A stretch of 64,000 nt of DNA from Nitrosarchaeum sp. (GCA_021414365.1 JAIOOR010000019.1:26140-90139); one strand, 5' to 3'; shown: positions 1 to 10,197, numbered from the stretch's first letter. Translations and numbers: made by a program. The notes: generated by a model from the letters alone, not told the origin.

Positions 1-66
1 GTTAGACAAGTTGTTTGAGATTATTTTTTCTTTTTGTCCAAGACAATTTCCTCCGAGATAGCGCAT
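1..66 (-). CDS. possible partial small protein, cut by window start
   Basis: An ATG at 66 opens a minus-strand frame that stays open to the window edge (begins MRYLGGNCLGQKEK). A TTTATCTT-like box lies about 25 nt upstream, the spacing expected for a leaderless archaeal gene. I do not recognise the product and only 22 codons are visible. Positions 67-200, between it and the end of trpA, show no other gene. Confidence 0.3.
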   Translation of the reverse strand, partial: MRYLGGNCLGQKEKIISNNLSN

Positions 67-200
67 AATATTACAAGATAATAAAGATAAAGGATAATTT
101 GTACATTAACAATAAATCAATGTTTTTTAGTTGTTTCAGATATATCAAATCGATTTTTAACTAATCTACGATCTAAATCTGGATCTATTTTTTATACAAT

Positions 201-1004
201 TTATTTTTGGATTGTCTCTTTTTTGAGACTCCTTGTAAATCTTGTAACGCTTGACTCTCTTTTGTTTTGAGGTGTTTTCTCAATTAGTTTCAAAAACGCA
301 CTGCCTACAATTACTGCATCTGCTCCCGTCTTGATGTATTTTTTGACATCGTCAGGAGTTGAAACGCCAAATCCTACACCTACTGGGATCTTTCCTTTGG
401 TTATTTTTTTAACTCCTTTTATTGCTCTTAGCGTATAGTTTTGAATTCCTGTTTTTACTCCTGTAGTGCCATACACTGCAACAAGATACAAAAATCCCGA
501 AGATGACTTTGTAATTTTTTCTATTCTTGATTTTGTTGTATTTGGGGAAATCAAAAATATCGTATCCATCATGTTTTTAGTAGCTTCCAGGTATTCTTTT
601 GATTCCTCAATAGACATGTCTGGAAGAATTAATCCATCAATTCCTGCTTTTTTAGCCTCTACAATAAATTTTTGATATCCTTTATGATACAAAATATTGG
701 TATATGTCATTAGAATCAGAGGAATTTCAGTTTCTTTTCTGATCTTTTTTACAATGTTAAAAAATTTGTTAATTTTTGTTCCATTGTGAAGTGATACAGT
801 ACTGGCATTTTGAATTACAGGGCCATCGGCAAGAGGATCTGAAAAAGGAAATCCTAGTTCAATAATGTCTGCCCCGCCATGTATCAATCCTCTAACTGCC
901 GCCATTGTAGCTGCTTCATTTGGGTATCCTACCATTATGTATGCGATTAATGCTTTTTCTTTTTTTGCAGAAAGTTCTGCAAATTTTTCTTTAATTCTTG
1001 CCAT
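201..1004 (-). CDS. trpA: tryptophan synthase alpha chain
   Basis: TrpA, 267 aa, cleaves indole-3-glycerol phosphate to indole, which is passed to TrpB; last step of tryptophan synthesis, cytoplasmic. The (beta/alpha)8 barrel shows the family acid/base pair: Glu49 in [10 protein letters not shown] and Asp60 in LADGPVIQ. The phosphate-binding end [11 protein letters not shown] and DAVIVGSAF is intact. Length is normal. The ATG lies 14 nt inside the end of trpB, so translation is probably coupled. It is the last gene of the trpEGDCBA operon. Confidence 0.97.
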   Translation of the reverse strand: MARIKEKFAELSAKKEKALIAYIMVGYPNEAATMAAVRGLIHGGADIIELGFPFSDPLADGPVIQNASTVSLHNGTKINKFFNIVKKIRKETEIPLILMTYTNILYHKGYQKFIVEAKKAGIDGLILPDMSIEESKEYLEATKNMMDTIFLISPNTTKSRIEKITKSSSGFLYLVAVYGTTGVKTGIQNYTLRAIKGVKKITKGKIPVGVGFGVSTPDDVKKYIKTGADAVIVGSAFLKLIEKTPQNKRESSVTRFTRSLKKETIQK

Positions 1005-2181
1005 GTTTGTTCAGATATTTTTGTACCTCTTCAACGTCTTTATCCCCTCTTCCTGAAAGTGTAACTACTATGGATTCTGATTTTTTACTCTTTCTTGCAA
1101 TCTTCATTGCTTCTGCTATTGCGTGAGATGATTCTAGTGCTGGAATTATTCCTTCAGTTCTAGTCAACATCAAAAACGCATCAATTACTTCAGCATCTGT
1201 TGCTGAATGGTACTTTACCCTTTTAGTGTCTTTAAGATAAGAGTGCTCTGGACCAACACCCGGATAATCTAACCCTGCTGAAATACTATGTGTCTCTGTA
1301 ATCTGACCTTCTTCATCTTGTAATAGATATGTCATCATTCCATGTAGTACTCCTTTACTTCCAGCTGACAGTGTTGCAGAATGATATTTTGATTTTAATC
1401 CCTTGCCTGCAGCTTCTACTCCAATGATTTCAGCATTTGTGTCAATAAGAGGATAAAATGTTCCAATTGCATTTGAACCTCCACCGACACATGCAATTAC
1501 TGTATCTGGTCCTTTGTTTGAAATTTTTTTCATTTGAACTTTAATTTCCTCTCCAATCACACTCTGAAAATCTCTAACCATAACAGGATATGGGTGAGGT
1601 CCTACTGCAGAACCTAATAGGTAATACGTTGTTTCCACATTTGTAATCCAGTCTCTAATTGCTTCATTGATTGCATCTTTGAGTGTTTTTGAGCCTGATT
1701 TTACCGGATGAACTTTAGATCCAAGCATATTCATTCTGTAAACGTTTAGTTTTTGTCTTATGGTGTCTTTATAGCCCATGTACACTTCTGATTTAATTCC
1801 CAAAACTGCACATGCCATTGCAGTAGCTACTCCGTGTTGACCTGCTCCAGTTTCAGCTATGATCCTTTTTTTATTCATCTTTTTTGCAAGTAGAGCTTGA
1901 CCCAACGTGTTGTTTATTTTATGAGCCCCCCCATGTAGAAGATCTTCTCTTTTTAGATATATTTTACCGCCACCACATTTTTCTGATAAATTTTTTGCAT
2001 AGTATAACGGAGTTGGTCTTCCGGCATATTGTTTTAGATAATAGTCTAATTCTCTTTTGAAATCTTTATTGTCTTTGAATTTGAGATAATTTTCTTCTAA
2101 TTCTTCTATTGCAGGAACCAGTGTTTCTGGAATATATTTTCCACCAAATTCTCCAAATCTACCATCTTTAGGATATTTCAA
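991..2181 (-). CDS. trpB: tryptophan synthase beta chain
   Basis: TrpB1-type PLP enzyme, 396 aa, condenses indole with serine to give tryptophan. The PLP lysine is Lys88 in [11 protein letters not shown], and the phosphate-cradling glycine loop is present as [10 protein letters not shown]. The N-terminus ([15 protein letters not shown]) and the C-terminal [11 protein letters not shown] are typical of the TrpA-partnered form. The start overlaps the trpC stop by 4 nt and the end overlaps trpA by 14 nt. The missing isomerase gene trpF would often sit at the trpC/trpB junction; there is no room for it here. Confidence 0.97.
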   Translation of the reverse strand: MKYPKDGRFGEFGGKYIPETLVPAIEELEENYLKFKDNKDFKRELDYYLKQYAGRPTPLYYAKNLSEKCGGGKIYLKREDLLHGGAHKINNTLGQALLAKKMNKKRIIAETGAGQHGVATAMACAVLGIKSEVYMGYKDTIRQKLNVYRMNMLGSKVHPVKSGSKTLKDAINEAIRDWITNVETTYYLLGSAVGPHPYPVMVRDFQSVIGEEIKVQMKKISNKGPDTVIACVGGGSNAIGTFYPLIDTNAEIIGVEAAGKGLKSKYHSATLSAGSKGVLHGMMTYLLQDEEGQITETHSISAGLDYPGVGPEHSYLKDTKRVKYHSATDAEVIDAFLMLTRTEGIIPALESSHAIAEAMKIARKSKKSESIVVTLSGRGDKDVEEVQKYLNKHGKN

Positions 2182-2957
2182 TACGCGTTCACCAATTTTC
2201 TGACATTCTCTTCGATATTATCGCTTTTCATTATGCTAGATCCTATTAGGAATGCATCAGCTCCGCACTTTTTTAGATATTGGATATCTTCCACTGTCTC
2301 AATCCCACTTTCAGATATGATGGGTCTGGTCTTCGTATATCCCTCCAGTACTCTTTCTGTAGTTTTAAGATCAATCTCAAGAGTGTCTAGATTTCTATTA
2401 TTAATTCCAATTAAATCTGATTCTGTTTTTAAAGCATTTTGAAATTCTTGTTTTGTATGAACTTCAAGCAGAATTTTTAACCCTTTTTTATGACCATATT
2501 CTATGAATTCGTCAATGTCTTTGAGAAACCCTTGATCAAACAATGACTGTATAACTAGCATGTAATCTGCACCGATTTTTTCTGCAGCATCAATTTGTAT
2601 TGTATCAATCATAATGTCTTTCATTAACAATGGAACATCTACTGCCTGTCTTACTTGGATAAAATATTGGGGAGAGCCATTAAACAAGTGAGGCTGAGTA
2701 AGCACTGAAAGTGCCCTAGACCCGCCTTCGATCATTTGCTTTGCTATGGTAACCGGATTTGATGCTGTTCGAATTTTGCCAAGAGATGGGGATGAGAATT
2801 TTACCTCTGTAAGTAAAGTTGCATGTTTATTTGATTTTATGATTTGCAAAAAATCTTTTTCTGATCTTTGCAATTTTACATCTACATCATATACTCCATC
2901 ATCAATTGCACTCTGTGAATTATTTACTAGTTTTTTTAAAATATTTTCAGTCATCAT
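2178..2957 (-). CDS. trpC: indole-3-glycerol phosphate synthase
   Basis: IGPS, 259 aa, closes the indole ring from CdRP. Residues matching the characterised archaeal IGPS catalytic set are visible: Glu51 and Lys53 in [10 protein letters not shown], Lys113 in [10 protein letters not shown], the LLEVHT glutamate, and GINNRNL and ISESGI phosphate-site segments. It starts with two consecutive ATGs; the first overlaps the trpD stop by 4 nt. It is not fused to trpF, so CdRP must be made by an enzyme encoded elsewhere. Confidence 0.96.
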   Translation of the reverse strand: MMTENILKKLVNNSQSAIDDGVYDVDVKLQRSEKDFLQIIKSNKHATLLTEVKFSSPSLGKIRTASNPVTIAKQMIEGGSRALSVLTQPHLFNGSPQYFIQVRQAVDVPLLMKDIMIDTIQIDAAEKIGADYMLVIQSLFDQGFLKDIDEFIEYGHKKGLKILLEVHTKQEFQNALKTESDLIGINNRNLDTLEIDLKTTERVLEGYTKTRPIISESGIETVEDIQYLKKCGADAFLIGSSIMKSDNIEENVRKLVNAY

Positions 2958-3994
2958 ACCATCTCCTTTAATTTTAAAATATCTCCAGTATCTGCAACAA
3001 ATCTTTCTAATAATTTGAATGCTTTACCTTCTTTAATTGTGTTTAATGCCAATTCTACTCCTTCTTCAAAATTATTTGCAATTCCTGAAACAATCAATCC
3101 TCCTGCAGCATTAAGAGCTGTCGTTTCTATCATTGCTTGATTTGCAGTATTGTTTAATACTCCAACAAATGTCTTGACTGCTTCTTCTTTTGTTTTAATT
3201 TGAATATCTTTTAGCGACGACTTGTGTAATCCTACAACCTGAGGATTGATTGAATTCATTAACACTTTGTCATTTCTTAAAACACATACTCTGTTTGTTG
3301 CACTAGTGGAAAATTCATCCATGCCATCATCTGAGCGAACTGTCATGATATTTTCTGCACCGTTTCTTTTTAGAATTAATGGTAGTCTGTCTAAAAATTC
3401 TATTGAAAAAACTCCTATCATTTGATTTTTCACACAAGCTGGATTTGATAGTGGACCCAATAGATTGAATGCTGATCTTTTTCCTAATTGTTTTCTAGCA
3501 TTAGATACATATTTCATTGCTGGATGAAATTTTTGTGCAAACATAAAACATATGTTGTGTTTTTCAAGAATTTTTGCTATTTTATCTGGTTCTGAATCTA
3601 GGTCGTATCCAAAATACTCAAAAATATCTGCACTTCCAGAAACTCCAGAACTCGATCTATTCCCGTGTTTTGCTACAATACCTCCTGCCGCTGTGACTAC
3701 AAAGGAGGCTGTAGTTGAAATGTTAAATGTTTGAAGATTGTCTCCTCCAGTGCCACACATGTCAATTATCCTACCTTTGTTTTTAGGCTCGATTTTGAGG
3801 GAAAACTCTCTCATCTTATCAAGCATACCTAGTAATTCATCATCTGTTTCACCTTTTTCAGTAAGGCTGGACAGAAAATCAAAATTCTCTTTGTCATCTG
3901 TTTTACCTGATAATATCTCCGTCATGACAAAATTCATCTGTTCATATGTAAGATCTGTTTTTTGTTGTAGTGTTGAAATTAAATCTGAGATCAT
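2954..3994 (-). CDS. trpD: anthranilate phosphoribosyltransferase
   Basis: TrpD, 346 aa, transfers phosphoribosyl from PRPP to anthranilate. The PRPP-binding motif MCGTGGDNLQTFNIST and the KHGNRSSSGVSGSAD segment are intact, as are RKQLGKRSAFNLLGPLSNP and the metal-binding SDDGMDE-type acidic segment (VRSDDGMDEFS). Length is normal. It overlaps trpG by 4 nt at the start and trpC by 4 nt at the end, within the single minus-strand trp operon. Confidence 0.97.
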   Translation of the reverse strand: MISDLISTLQQKTDLTYEQMNFVMTEILSGKTDDKENFDFLSSLTEKGETDDELLGMLDKMREFSLKIEPKNKGRIIDMCGTGGDNLQTFNISTTASFVVTAAGGIVAKHGNRSSSGVSGSADIFEYFGYDLDSEPDKIAKILEKHNICFMFAQKFHPAMKYVSNARKQLGKRSAFNLLGPLSNPACVKNQMIGVFSIEFLDRLPLILKRNGAENIMTVRSDDGMDEFSTSATNRVCVLRNDKVLMNSINPQVVGLHKSSLKDIQIKTKEEAVKTFVGVLNNTANQAMIETTALNAAGGLIVSGIANNFEEGVELALNTIKEGKAFKLLERFVADTGDILKLKEMV

Positions 3995-4584
3995 TTTTTA
4001 TTTTTCACCTGTTTTATAAAATTGGCAAGAATCTTTTTACCATCTTCTGTCATTATGGATTCAGGATGAAATTGCACTCCTTCAATTAGATATTTTTTAT
4101 GTCTTATTGCCATCACTTCTCCATCATCAGCTGCAGTAGCTGTGACTTCTAGCACATCAGGAATTATTGTTTTATCCCCAACAAGTGAATGATACCTAGT
4201 TGCCCTAAAAGGATTTTTTACATCTTTGAATAATTCTGAATCTGTATGATCAACTGGACTTGTCTTGCCATGTCTGACACACCCTGCATTTGTAACTTTT
4301 CCACCAAATGCTTCAATGATTCCTTGATGTCCCAAACATACTCCTAATATTGGTGTAGTTGGTCCCATGTCTTTGATTACATCACTGCATACTCCAAAAT
4401 ATTTTCTATCAGACGGTGTTCCAGGTCCAGGTGATATGATTATTGCATCATATTTATTTTGTTTTATTTGCTCTAGTGTTATCTTGTCATTTCTAATAAC
4501 ATCACAATCTACTCCGAGTTCACCTAAATATTGAGCAATGTTGTAAACAAATGAATCATAATTATCTATAATCAGAAATTTCAT
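3991..4584 (-). CDS. trpG: anthranilate synthase glutamine amidotransferase subunit
   Basis: Class I glutamine amidotransferase, 197 aa, supplies ammonia to TrpE. The catalytic cysteine is Cys83 in GVCLGHQGI, the oxyanion region is IISPGPGTPSD, and the catalytic His-Glu pair is in VQFHPESIMTEDG. It overlaps both neighbours by 4 nt. Position next to trpE, and no pabB or pabC nearby, favours a dedicated tryptophan role over folate synthesis. Confidence 0.96.
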   Translation of the reverse strand: MKFLIIDNYDSFVYNIAQYLGELGVDCDVIRNDKITLEQIKQNKYDAIIISPGPGTPSDRKYFGVCSDVIKDMGPTTPILGVCLGHQGIIEAFGGKVTNAGCVRHGKTSPVDHTDSELFKDVKNPFRATRYHSLVGDKTIIPDVLEVTATAADDGEVMAIRHKKYLIEGVQFHPESIMTEDGKKILANFIKQVKNKK

Positions 4585-5930
4585 TTTGTTGCCTCCTTTA
4601 ATGCTTGAAGCATTGCCCCAGCTTTATGTTCTGTCTCTTTGAATTCATTTTCTGCAATCGAGTCTGAAACTATTCCTGCACCTGATTGCACAAACCCTTT
4701 GTTTCCATTGATGAATATGCTTCTAATGGCAATTGCAAAGTCACAGCATCCGTTAAATGAAAAATATCCAACAGCTCCTGCATATGGGCCCCTTGCTTCT
4801 GTTTCTAATTCATCTATTATTTCCATAGCTCTGACTTTAGGCGCTCCAGATACGGTTCCAGCAGGAAATACTGCCTTAAATGCATCAAACATGTCATTTT
4901 CAGGTGCTAAATTACCTACAACATGCGTAATTATATGCTGCACATGACTGAATCTTTTAATCTGCATCAACTCCTCTGTATGAACAGTACCATACTTGCA
5001 AACTCTTCCTATATCATTTCTACCTAAATCTACTAACATTGTATGTTCTGCTAATTCTTTTTCATCATGTAATAATTCATATGCTAACTGCTTGTTCTTT
5101 TCCTCATCTTCTGTAATTTTTCTGGTTCCCGCAATTGGAAATGTTTCTACCTTATCGTTTGTAATTCTTACTAACATTTCAGGTGATGCACCAATTATGG
5201 TTTTGGCATCTTGTTTTAAATGATACATGTACGGTGATGGGTTTAGTCTGCGTAATGTTTTGTATAATGTTAGATTATCACCAGATGTGTCAAAAGCAAA
5301 TTTTCTAGATAAAACCACCTGGAAGATATCTCCCTCGTAAATGTATTGTTTTGCTTTGTTGACGATATTTGAGAATTCTTCTTGATTCATGTTTGGTGTT
5401 ACTTCAGTTGCATTGAAATCTTCAAATGAGTCATCACTCATTTTAAATTGTTTAAATCTGTTTTGTTCATGATAAAAATAAAATAATTTTTTGTGTATGT
5501 TGTCGTATAATATTCCGTCATCATATATTCCAAATTCCATTAGTGGTTGTGATGAATTGTGAGTGTCTGGAATCTTTTCTACAAGTCTTATTGCATCATA
5601 GTTTACAACACCTACTGCACCACCAAGATATCTGTAGCTTTGGTTATCTGATTTGTCTAATAATTTTTTTATCTCATTAAATGGATCATTTGTTATGATT
5701 GTTTTTGTTTTTCTATCTTTTGTAATTTCCACCTTATCCGAGTATCCTTTGAAAATTATCTTAGGATCAAATCCCATCACTGATGTCTCAGCTAATACCT
5801 CAGGACCTGTTAGTGATTCAAAGAGAAATGAGTGTGAATAATTTCTAGAAATTTTATTATATATTTGAAATTGATTTTCAGATAACTCTAGTGGTATTAC
5901 TTTCGGCTGAGAATTTCCAAATGTGTCCAC
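4581..5930 (-). CDS. trpE: anthranilate synthase component I
   Basis: TrpE, 449 aa, converts chorismate plus ammonia to anthranilate. Chorismate-binding signatures are clear: FPIAGTRKI, LVDLGRNDIGRV, FPAGTVSGAPKVRAMEII and GPYAGAVGYF. An LFES element near the N-terminus corresponds to the LLES site linked to tryptophan feedback inhibition in the family. The start is GTG at 5930; a nearby ATG at 5934 is out of frame. A TATA-like box about 29 nt upstream implies a leader of only a few bases, with no room for an attenuator. First gene of the operon. Confidence 0.96.
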   Translation of the reverse strand: MDTFGNSQPKVIPLELSENQFQIYNKISRNYSHSFLFESLTGPEVLAETSVMGFDPKIIFKGYSDKVEITKDRKTKTIITNDPFNEIKKLLDKSDNQSYRYLGGAVGVVNYDAIRLVEKIPDTHNSSQPLMEFGIYDDGILYDNIHKKLFYFYHEQNRFKQFKMSDDSFEDFNATEVTPNMNQEEFSNIVNKAKQYIYEGDIFQVVLSRKFAFDTSGDNLTLYKTLRRLNPSPYMYHLKQDAKTIIGASPEMLVRITNDKVETFPIAGTRKITEDEEKNKQLAYELLHDEKELAEHTMLVDLGRNDIGRVCKYGTVHTEELMQIKRFSHVQHIITHVVGNLAPENDMFDAFKAVFPAGTVSGAPKVRAMEIIDELETEARGPYAGAVGYFSFNGCCDFAIAIRSIFINGNKGFVQSGAGIVSDSIAENEFKETEHKAGAMLQALKEATK

Positions 5931-5955
5931 CCATAGACAAAATTCTACTCATTTA

Positions 5956-5963
5956 TTATTTAA
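5956..5963 (-). promoter_or_regulatory. TATA box of the trp operon
   Basis: TTTAAATA on the minus strand, centred 29.5 nt before the trpE GTG. This is the only good promoter-like box for the six-gene operon, since all internal junctions overlap. No trp-operator-like palindrome was evident between it and the start. Confidence 0.55.
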
Positions 5964-6059
5964 ATTAATAGTCCTAATCAGTTTTTTTGATTCAAGATGA
6001 CATTTGTGCCTATTACGGTATAGTACGGTACCTTTATATGATAAATGATCGTATGCTAG

Positions 6060-6254
6060 GTGACCATGAAGGGGACAAAATCATCACTAATGCAGGATCT
6101 ATATTTCAAAAAAGTACCTGAAGTAAAGTCAAGTGTTTCTGAAGTAAATTGTTACATCTGTGGAAAAGGATTGCCTGATGGATATCGTATCACTGCAAAG
6201 ACACTTCCTAATGGGATTGCACTGTTTTGTGATGTCCATTATTCACTACAATAG
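6060..6254 (+). CDS. small Cys/His protein
   Basis: 64 aa if the GTG at 6060 is used; 62 aa from the ATG at 6066, which I prefer because TTTATATG (6033-6040) is centred 29.5 nt upstream of it. A CYICGKGLPDGYR segment followed 20-odd residues later by FCDVHYS suggests a C-x2-C ... C-x2-H metal-binding knuckle. No family recognised. It is divergent from trpE and shares its 130-bp promoter region. Confidence 0.7.
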   Translation: MTMKGTKSSLMQDLYFKKVPEVKSSVSEVNCYICGKGLPDGYRITAKTLPNGIALFCDVHYSLQ

Positions 6255-6339
6255 ATAAAAAAAATCATAATAATTTTTATTATTGATTTTCCAGATATCA
6301 TTTAGATCAGTTTTTAGTCTGTTCTTTTTTAGACTGTTC

Positions 6340-6477
6340 ATGGGTGCTGAGGATGTTTATGAAAAAATTGATGAAGAATTGGAATTTACTGATGAACAGA
6401 CAGCGGAACTTTTGAAATTAAGTGAAAAGGAATTATTAGTTTTAATTCTCTCTGAATTGAAAAAACGAAAAAACTAG
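6340..6477 (+). CDS. small acidic helical protein
   Basis: 45 aa from the ATG at 6340 (MGAEDVYEKIDEELEF). The same frame is open upstream to 6283, but that stretch (Phe-rich, low complexity) looks like read-through of non-coding DNA. The protein is acidic with a Lys-rich tail and is predicted to be mostly helical. Function unknown. Confidence 0.55.
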   Translation: MGAEDVYEKIDEELEFTDEQTAELLKLSEKELLVLILSELKKRKN

Positions 6478-6570
6478 ATTATATTTATCCCTATGACATT
6501 CATGCCAAATAACATGTTTTTGTATTTCATAATTTAAAAAATATTAATTGTTTCTTAAATTCCTCTATGA

Positions 6571-8304
6571 TCATATGATTAATTTTTTGTTTATTGTACA
6601 AAGTATCGGAATCAAAGAAAAAATAACTGCAAAAATTATCAGAGATGAAAATGGAAATTCAGGTGTAATTGATATTGGTATTTTTGCATACTCTGAACTT
6701 CCATTGATGTTTTCTATTTGTAATGTGGCAGAGCCTACATTTGATTCTAAAAACCTATAGTCTACAAAGCTGCCACCGGCTGGTGCAATACCATGTTTTC
6801 GAAATACTTCATTATCGCTCTGTAATATCACAAAATCGTATTCTGCTTGTCTGATCGGCATTGTAGTTTTCTTGTCGTATAATGTTATGATGAATTCTGA
6901 TTCTTCATTTGGTGATAATTCTGCTGGGAACCATGTCAGATCAACAAAATATTTTCCATCATTTGAAATTCCATTTTTGTCTGTTTGGCTAAGAAGTCTA
7001 ATTGGAAATATTTGCTTTGGTTGTTCTACTGGTTTTACAACTGCAACAAAATCCGCTGATGCAAGTTCACTACCATCGATTTTCTCTACTGATATAATTA
7101 TTGGACCTAGACTATTGGAGGGAAAAATATGATTTTCAATATTTGTTCCTGTGGGCGAATTTGACTGTCCAGTGGATTTCTTTCTGAATATCTCACTTCC
7201 ATACTGTTTTATCACAAAATCATATGTCAATGTTTTTGGTTTTTTGTCTGAAAACAGTTCGTCAAAATCAATAATGAAACTGACATTTTGTTCTGGATGA
7301 ATCACAGGTGGATTCCATGACAATCCAACTCTAAATTGAGCATTTCCGGTGTTTGCCTGCAATGGAAACTTGACTTGTTTTGACGGTATTATTGAAAAAT
7401 GCATTTTAGATTCATTTTCATTGTTAACAATTTCTAAAAGTTCATTTTTATTTAATATCACGTGAACTATTCTTGCATCTTCAGAATAGTCATCAATTGT
7501 TACATTTGACTCTTCTAATTGTATATTGTTTAGAGTTATGTCATATTTTGTTGCAAGCATATCTGCAAATGTTTTTGGAATGTGTATTTCTTGATGCACT
7601 ACACTGATTTGATTGATATTTTGTTTGCTCCAATCAAAAGGCATTTCATAGTTTATTGTATTGTTTTTTGAATCAAATAAAAAATTGTTAATGTTATCAT
7701 AATATGACATAATTCCCACACTGTACTTTTTTCCATCCATTCCTGTTACCTCATGATCTGTTTTTTCTGCAATGCTTATTGCTCCATCAAGTTTTGGTTT
7801 TTTGATTAGGATGTTTTCAACAGAATTTACTGTGATAATTTCTATGTGATACTTGTACAAACCCCCTGAAGTAAATATTGGCCCCTTCATAGTAAGTGGT
7901 GAATTTAGTTTTTTAGTCCAACTTCCATTTGTAGATTCTTTATCCCCCTCAATCTTGATGCTGTCTGATTTTTTTGAGATAATCTTTATGTTAAGATTTC
8001 CTAAATCATCATATAATTTTTCATTAAAAATTCGTTCTCCATTTTTTAATAATTCAACATTAAACGTAACGTGTTCAATAACTGCATCTGTCTTGCTGTC
8101 TGTAAGTCTGATGGTAAGATAACTTGTATCATCATTTGGGTTGAAAACTGATGGCTGTATGCTTACAAATAATGTTGCATTTTTATCTTTTAGCAGTACT
8201 GGCAAGATCTCTCCTCCCAAGCCATGCTCATAGGATAATTGTACATCAACAATACTTAGAAAAGCAATGATTGCCAGGATCGCCATCAGTGTTCTGAGCA
8301 TCAA
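6571..8304 (-). CDS. secreted Ig-like protein with PEF-CTERM-like anchor
   Basis: 577 aa. An N-terminal hydrophobic segment (about residues 5-24) looks like a signal peptide. The C-terminus has ITPEFPFSSL followed by a hydrophobic helix and a short Lys-bearing tail, resembling the PEFG-CTERM sorting signal of Thaumarchaeota, here with P instead of G. Two tandem beta-rich repeats fill the last third: each runs from a Trp-Pro motif (SWNPPVIHPEQ; LTWFPAELSPNE) through YDFVI to EVFRK or EIFRK. Probably exported and wall-attached; ligand unknown. Monocistronic. Confidence 0.8.
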   Translation of the reverse strand: MMLRTLMAILAIIAFLSIVDVQLSYEHGLGGEILPVLLKDKNATLFVSIQPSVFNPNDDTSYLTIRLTDSKTDAVIEHVTFNVELLKNGERIFNEKLYDDLGNLNIKIISKKSDSIKIEGDKESTNGSWTKKLNSPLTMKGPIFTSGGLYKYHIEIITVNSVENILIKKPKLDGAISIAEKTDHEVTGMDGKKYSVGIMSYYDNINNFLFDSKNNTINYEMPFDWSKQNINQISVVHQEIHIPKTFADMLATKYDITLNNIQLEESNVTIDDYSEDARIVHVILNKNELLEIVNNENESKMHFSIIPSKQVKFPLQANTGNAQFRVGLSWNPPVIHPEQNVSFIIDFDELFSDKKPKTLTYDFVIKQYGSEIFRKKSTGQSNSPTGTNIENHIFPSNSLGPIIISVEKIDGSELASADFVAVVKPVEQPKQIFPIRLLSQTDKNGISNDGKYFVDLTWFPAELSPNEESEFIITLYDKKTTMPIRQAEYDFVILQSDNEVFRKHGIAPAGGSFVDYRFLESNVGSATLQIENINGSSEYAKIPISITPEFPFSSLIIFAVIFSLIPILCTINKKLII

Positions 8305-8511
8305 ATTACCACAATTGTTATTTACAATAAATTGAATCTATCTACAAAAACGATATCCATTGACATAATTTTTAAATTTAATTTTGGTCGAAAAATTCTA
8401 CTAATGTTTAAATGAGTACTTTTTGAATCTGCTTGGTTCTGAATTTAGATAATTATCTGTAAATATATTTGAAAAAATGACTTTCATATAACAGTCTAAA
8501 CAAGATTTTCT

Positions 8512-8592
8512 ATGTCTAGAAATAATTTATTGATCACACTCGGTGGAATTTTATTGATTGTTATGGGTTTGGCATTGATGGGATTTTTCTAA
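8512..8592 (+). CDS. 26-aa single-pass membrane microprotein
   Basis: ATG at 8512 gives MSRNNLLITLGGILLI..., a 26-residue peptide that is nearly all one hydrophobic helix after a basic start. TTCATATA is centred about 25 nt upstream, matching the leaderless spacing seen in this window. It ends 7 nt before the convergent gene at 8599. Too short for homology calls. Confidence 0.45.
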   Translation: MSRNNLLITLGGILLIVMGLALMGFF

Positions 8593-8598
8593 AACATC

Positions 8599-8784
8599 CT
8601 ATCTTAATGATTGAGCATTTTTTTTACAAAGTTCACAAATCAATGAATTTGTCTTACATCCACATGCAATGCACTGTTTAGTTTTTTCTAAATTCTTTGT
8701 CCCATCTGATCCTTGAATTAATTTTATTATGACGCCAATAATGATCGCTGCAATTACCAGAGTAATGATGATTCCAAGTACCAT
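8599..8784 (-). CDS. one-TM protein with C-terminal zinc-ribbon motif
   Basis: 61 aa. Residues 2-23 form one strongly hydrophobic helix. The C-terminal half carries C-x2-C-x-C and C-x2-C (CIACGCKTNS, CELCKK), probably one cytoplasmic metal site. No family recognised. It lies between a secreted-protein gene and the glycosyltransferase genes. Confidence 0.65.
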   Translation of the reverse strand: MVLGIIITLVIAAIIIGVIIKLIQGSDGTKNLEKTKQCIACGCKTNSLICELCKKNAQSLR

Positions 8785-8853
8785 GTCTCTAGTATGCTTT
8801 ATTGCTATTCAAACCTTCTCTGACTAAGATGATTTATGATTAGATTATTTGCT

Positions 8854-10008
8854 TTAACTCCAAACTTTTTCTTTGAATGTCCATTTTTTATTTAAAATGA
8901 AATTACTAAATGCTGCAGTTGCAACTGCTGATACAAGCGCAATTGGATATGATACTGTCAAGTTATCTACTAGATAATACACTAATCCTATCTGAACAAC
9001 TGCCCCAATAGAGCTAAATCCAGCAAATTTACCAAACTGAATAATCGTTCTTTTTGGAGTAAAGTCTCTATCTTCAAACGTCCAATGTTTATTTAAAAAG
9101 AAATTAGTTGTAATTGAAAACGCAATTCCGAGTATGGTCGCATGCAAATACCACATGTTAAAACTAGATGTGAATAGTATCGACATGAGATAATTCACCA
9201 ATAATCCTGATGCTCCAACTGAAAAGAATCTGGCAGCCTTTGATACGAATCTAACTGATGTTCTATTTTCATTTCTTTGTTCTTGCTTTCCATATCTGTA
9301 AAGATTCCATACCGCATGTGTAAATTCTAAAATTGTTTTCACTCCAAGTTTACTCTTTCCTTTTTGTCTGTCTAAAAATGTATATGGGATTTCTTTTATT
9401 GAAACTCCTTTTGCTTTTACAATCATCTCTAAAAGAAACTTGTATCCAATAGCGTCAAAATTAATTCCTTTGATGATTTCTTTGTTGAATGCAAAAAATC
9501 CTGACATTGGATCTGATTCTTTTATTCCAAGACCTCTCTTTGCTATAGTTGTTGCAACTTTGCTGATTAATTTTCGTTTTAATGACCACCCTTCTATTGA
9601 ACCACCGTTTAGATATCTGGATGCTACAACAATGTCTGTTTTTGATTGTTTTAAAACCTCTACAAGTTTTGGAATTAGTTGTGGTGGGTGAGAGAAATCA
9701 CTATCCATTACAATTATTATTTTGCCCTTTGCCTGCTGTATCCCATTTAATATTGCAGAGCTTAGACCTTCCTTTGTTTTTCGATTAATCACATTGACTG
9801 TATATCTTGTTTTTTCTTTTAATGACTCAAAATAATCTTCTGCGATCTTACCCGTCCCATCAGGCGAATTATCATCTACAACTATTGCCTCAACTGTGGT
9901 ATTTTTTGGTAAATGCTCTTTGATTAAATGTAGTATACCTTTGATATTTTCTGATTCATTATAGGTAGGAATCACTATTGATACTTCGGCATTGACCACG
10001 CTAGACAT
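8854..10008 (-). CDS. polyprenyl-phosphate glycosyltransferase (GT2) with GtrA domain
   Basis: 384 aa. Residues 1-230 are a GT-A glycosyltransferase of the dolichol-phosphate mannose synthase type: VIPTYNESENI, VVDDNSPDGTG, MDSDFSHPP (DXD-like metal site) and the DPMSGFFAF and FLDRQKGKSKLG segments. Residues 255-380 hold four hydrophobic helices of the GtrA type (WYLHATILG; NFFLNKHWTF repeated as NFILNKKWTF). It likely charges a lipid phosphate with a sugar for surface glycans. The membrane glycosyltransferase at 10285 could use its product. Confidence 0.88.
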   Translation of the reverse strand: MSSVVNAEVSIVIPTYNESENIKGILHLIKEHLPKNTTVEAIVVDDNSPDGTGKIAEDYFESLKEKTRYTVNVINRKTKEGLSSAILNGIQQAKGKIIIVMDSDFSHPPQLIPKLVEVLKQSKTDIVVASRYLNGGSIEGWSLKRKLISKVATTIAKRGLGIKESDPMSGFFAFNKEIIKGINFDAIGYKFLLEMIVKAKGVSIKEIPYTFLDRQKGKSKLGVKTILEFTHAVWNLYRYGKQEQRNENRTSVRFVSKAARFFSVGASGLLVNYLMSILFTSSFNMWYLHATILGIAFSITTNFFLNKHWTFEDRDFTPKRTIIQFGKFAGFSSIGAVVQIGLVYYLVDNLTVSYPIALVSAVATAAFSNFILNKKWTFKEKVWS

Positions 10009-10095
10009 TACGCCTATGCCAATTTATCTCATATTAAATTTTTAAATTGTAAAATTTGACTGTTTCATGCTAAATTCTGAGCAATTCTTATCTGA

Positions 10096-10197
10096 TTAGG
10101 CGTTTTTTGATAATGGCAATTTAATATGCTGTTCTACACAATTAAGGCAAATCATCGCATCATCCAAATGGCAATCACATAAGCAATTTTTACTCAT
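10096..10197 (-). CDS. 33-aa CxCxCH microprotein
   Basis: ATG at 10197 gives a 33-residue protein with the run C-L-C-D-C-H, then a CLNC pair. The C-x-C-x-C-H signature recurs in three other tiny genes of this window (24926, 25470, 25758), which supports it as real. Presumably a metal-binding peptide. Function unknown. Confidence 0.55.
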   Translation of the reverse strand: MSKNCLCDCHLDDAMICLNCVEQHIKLPLSKNA

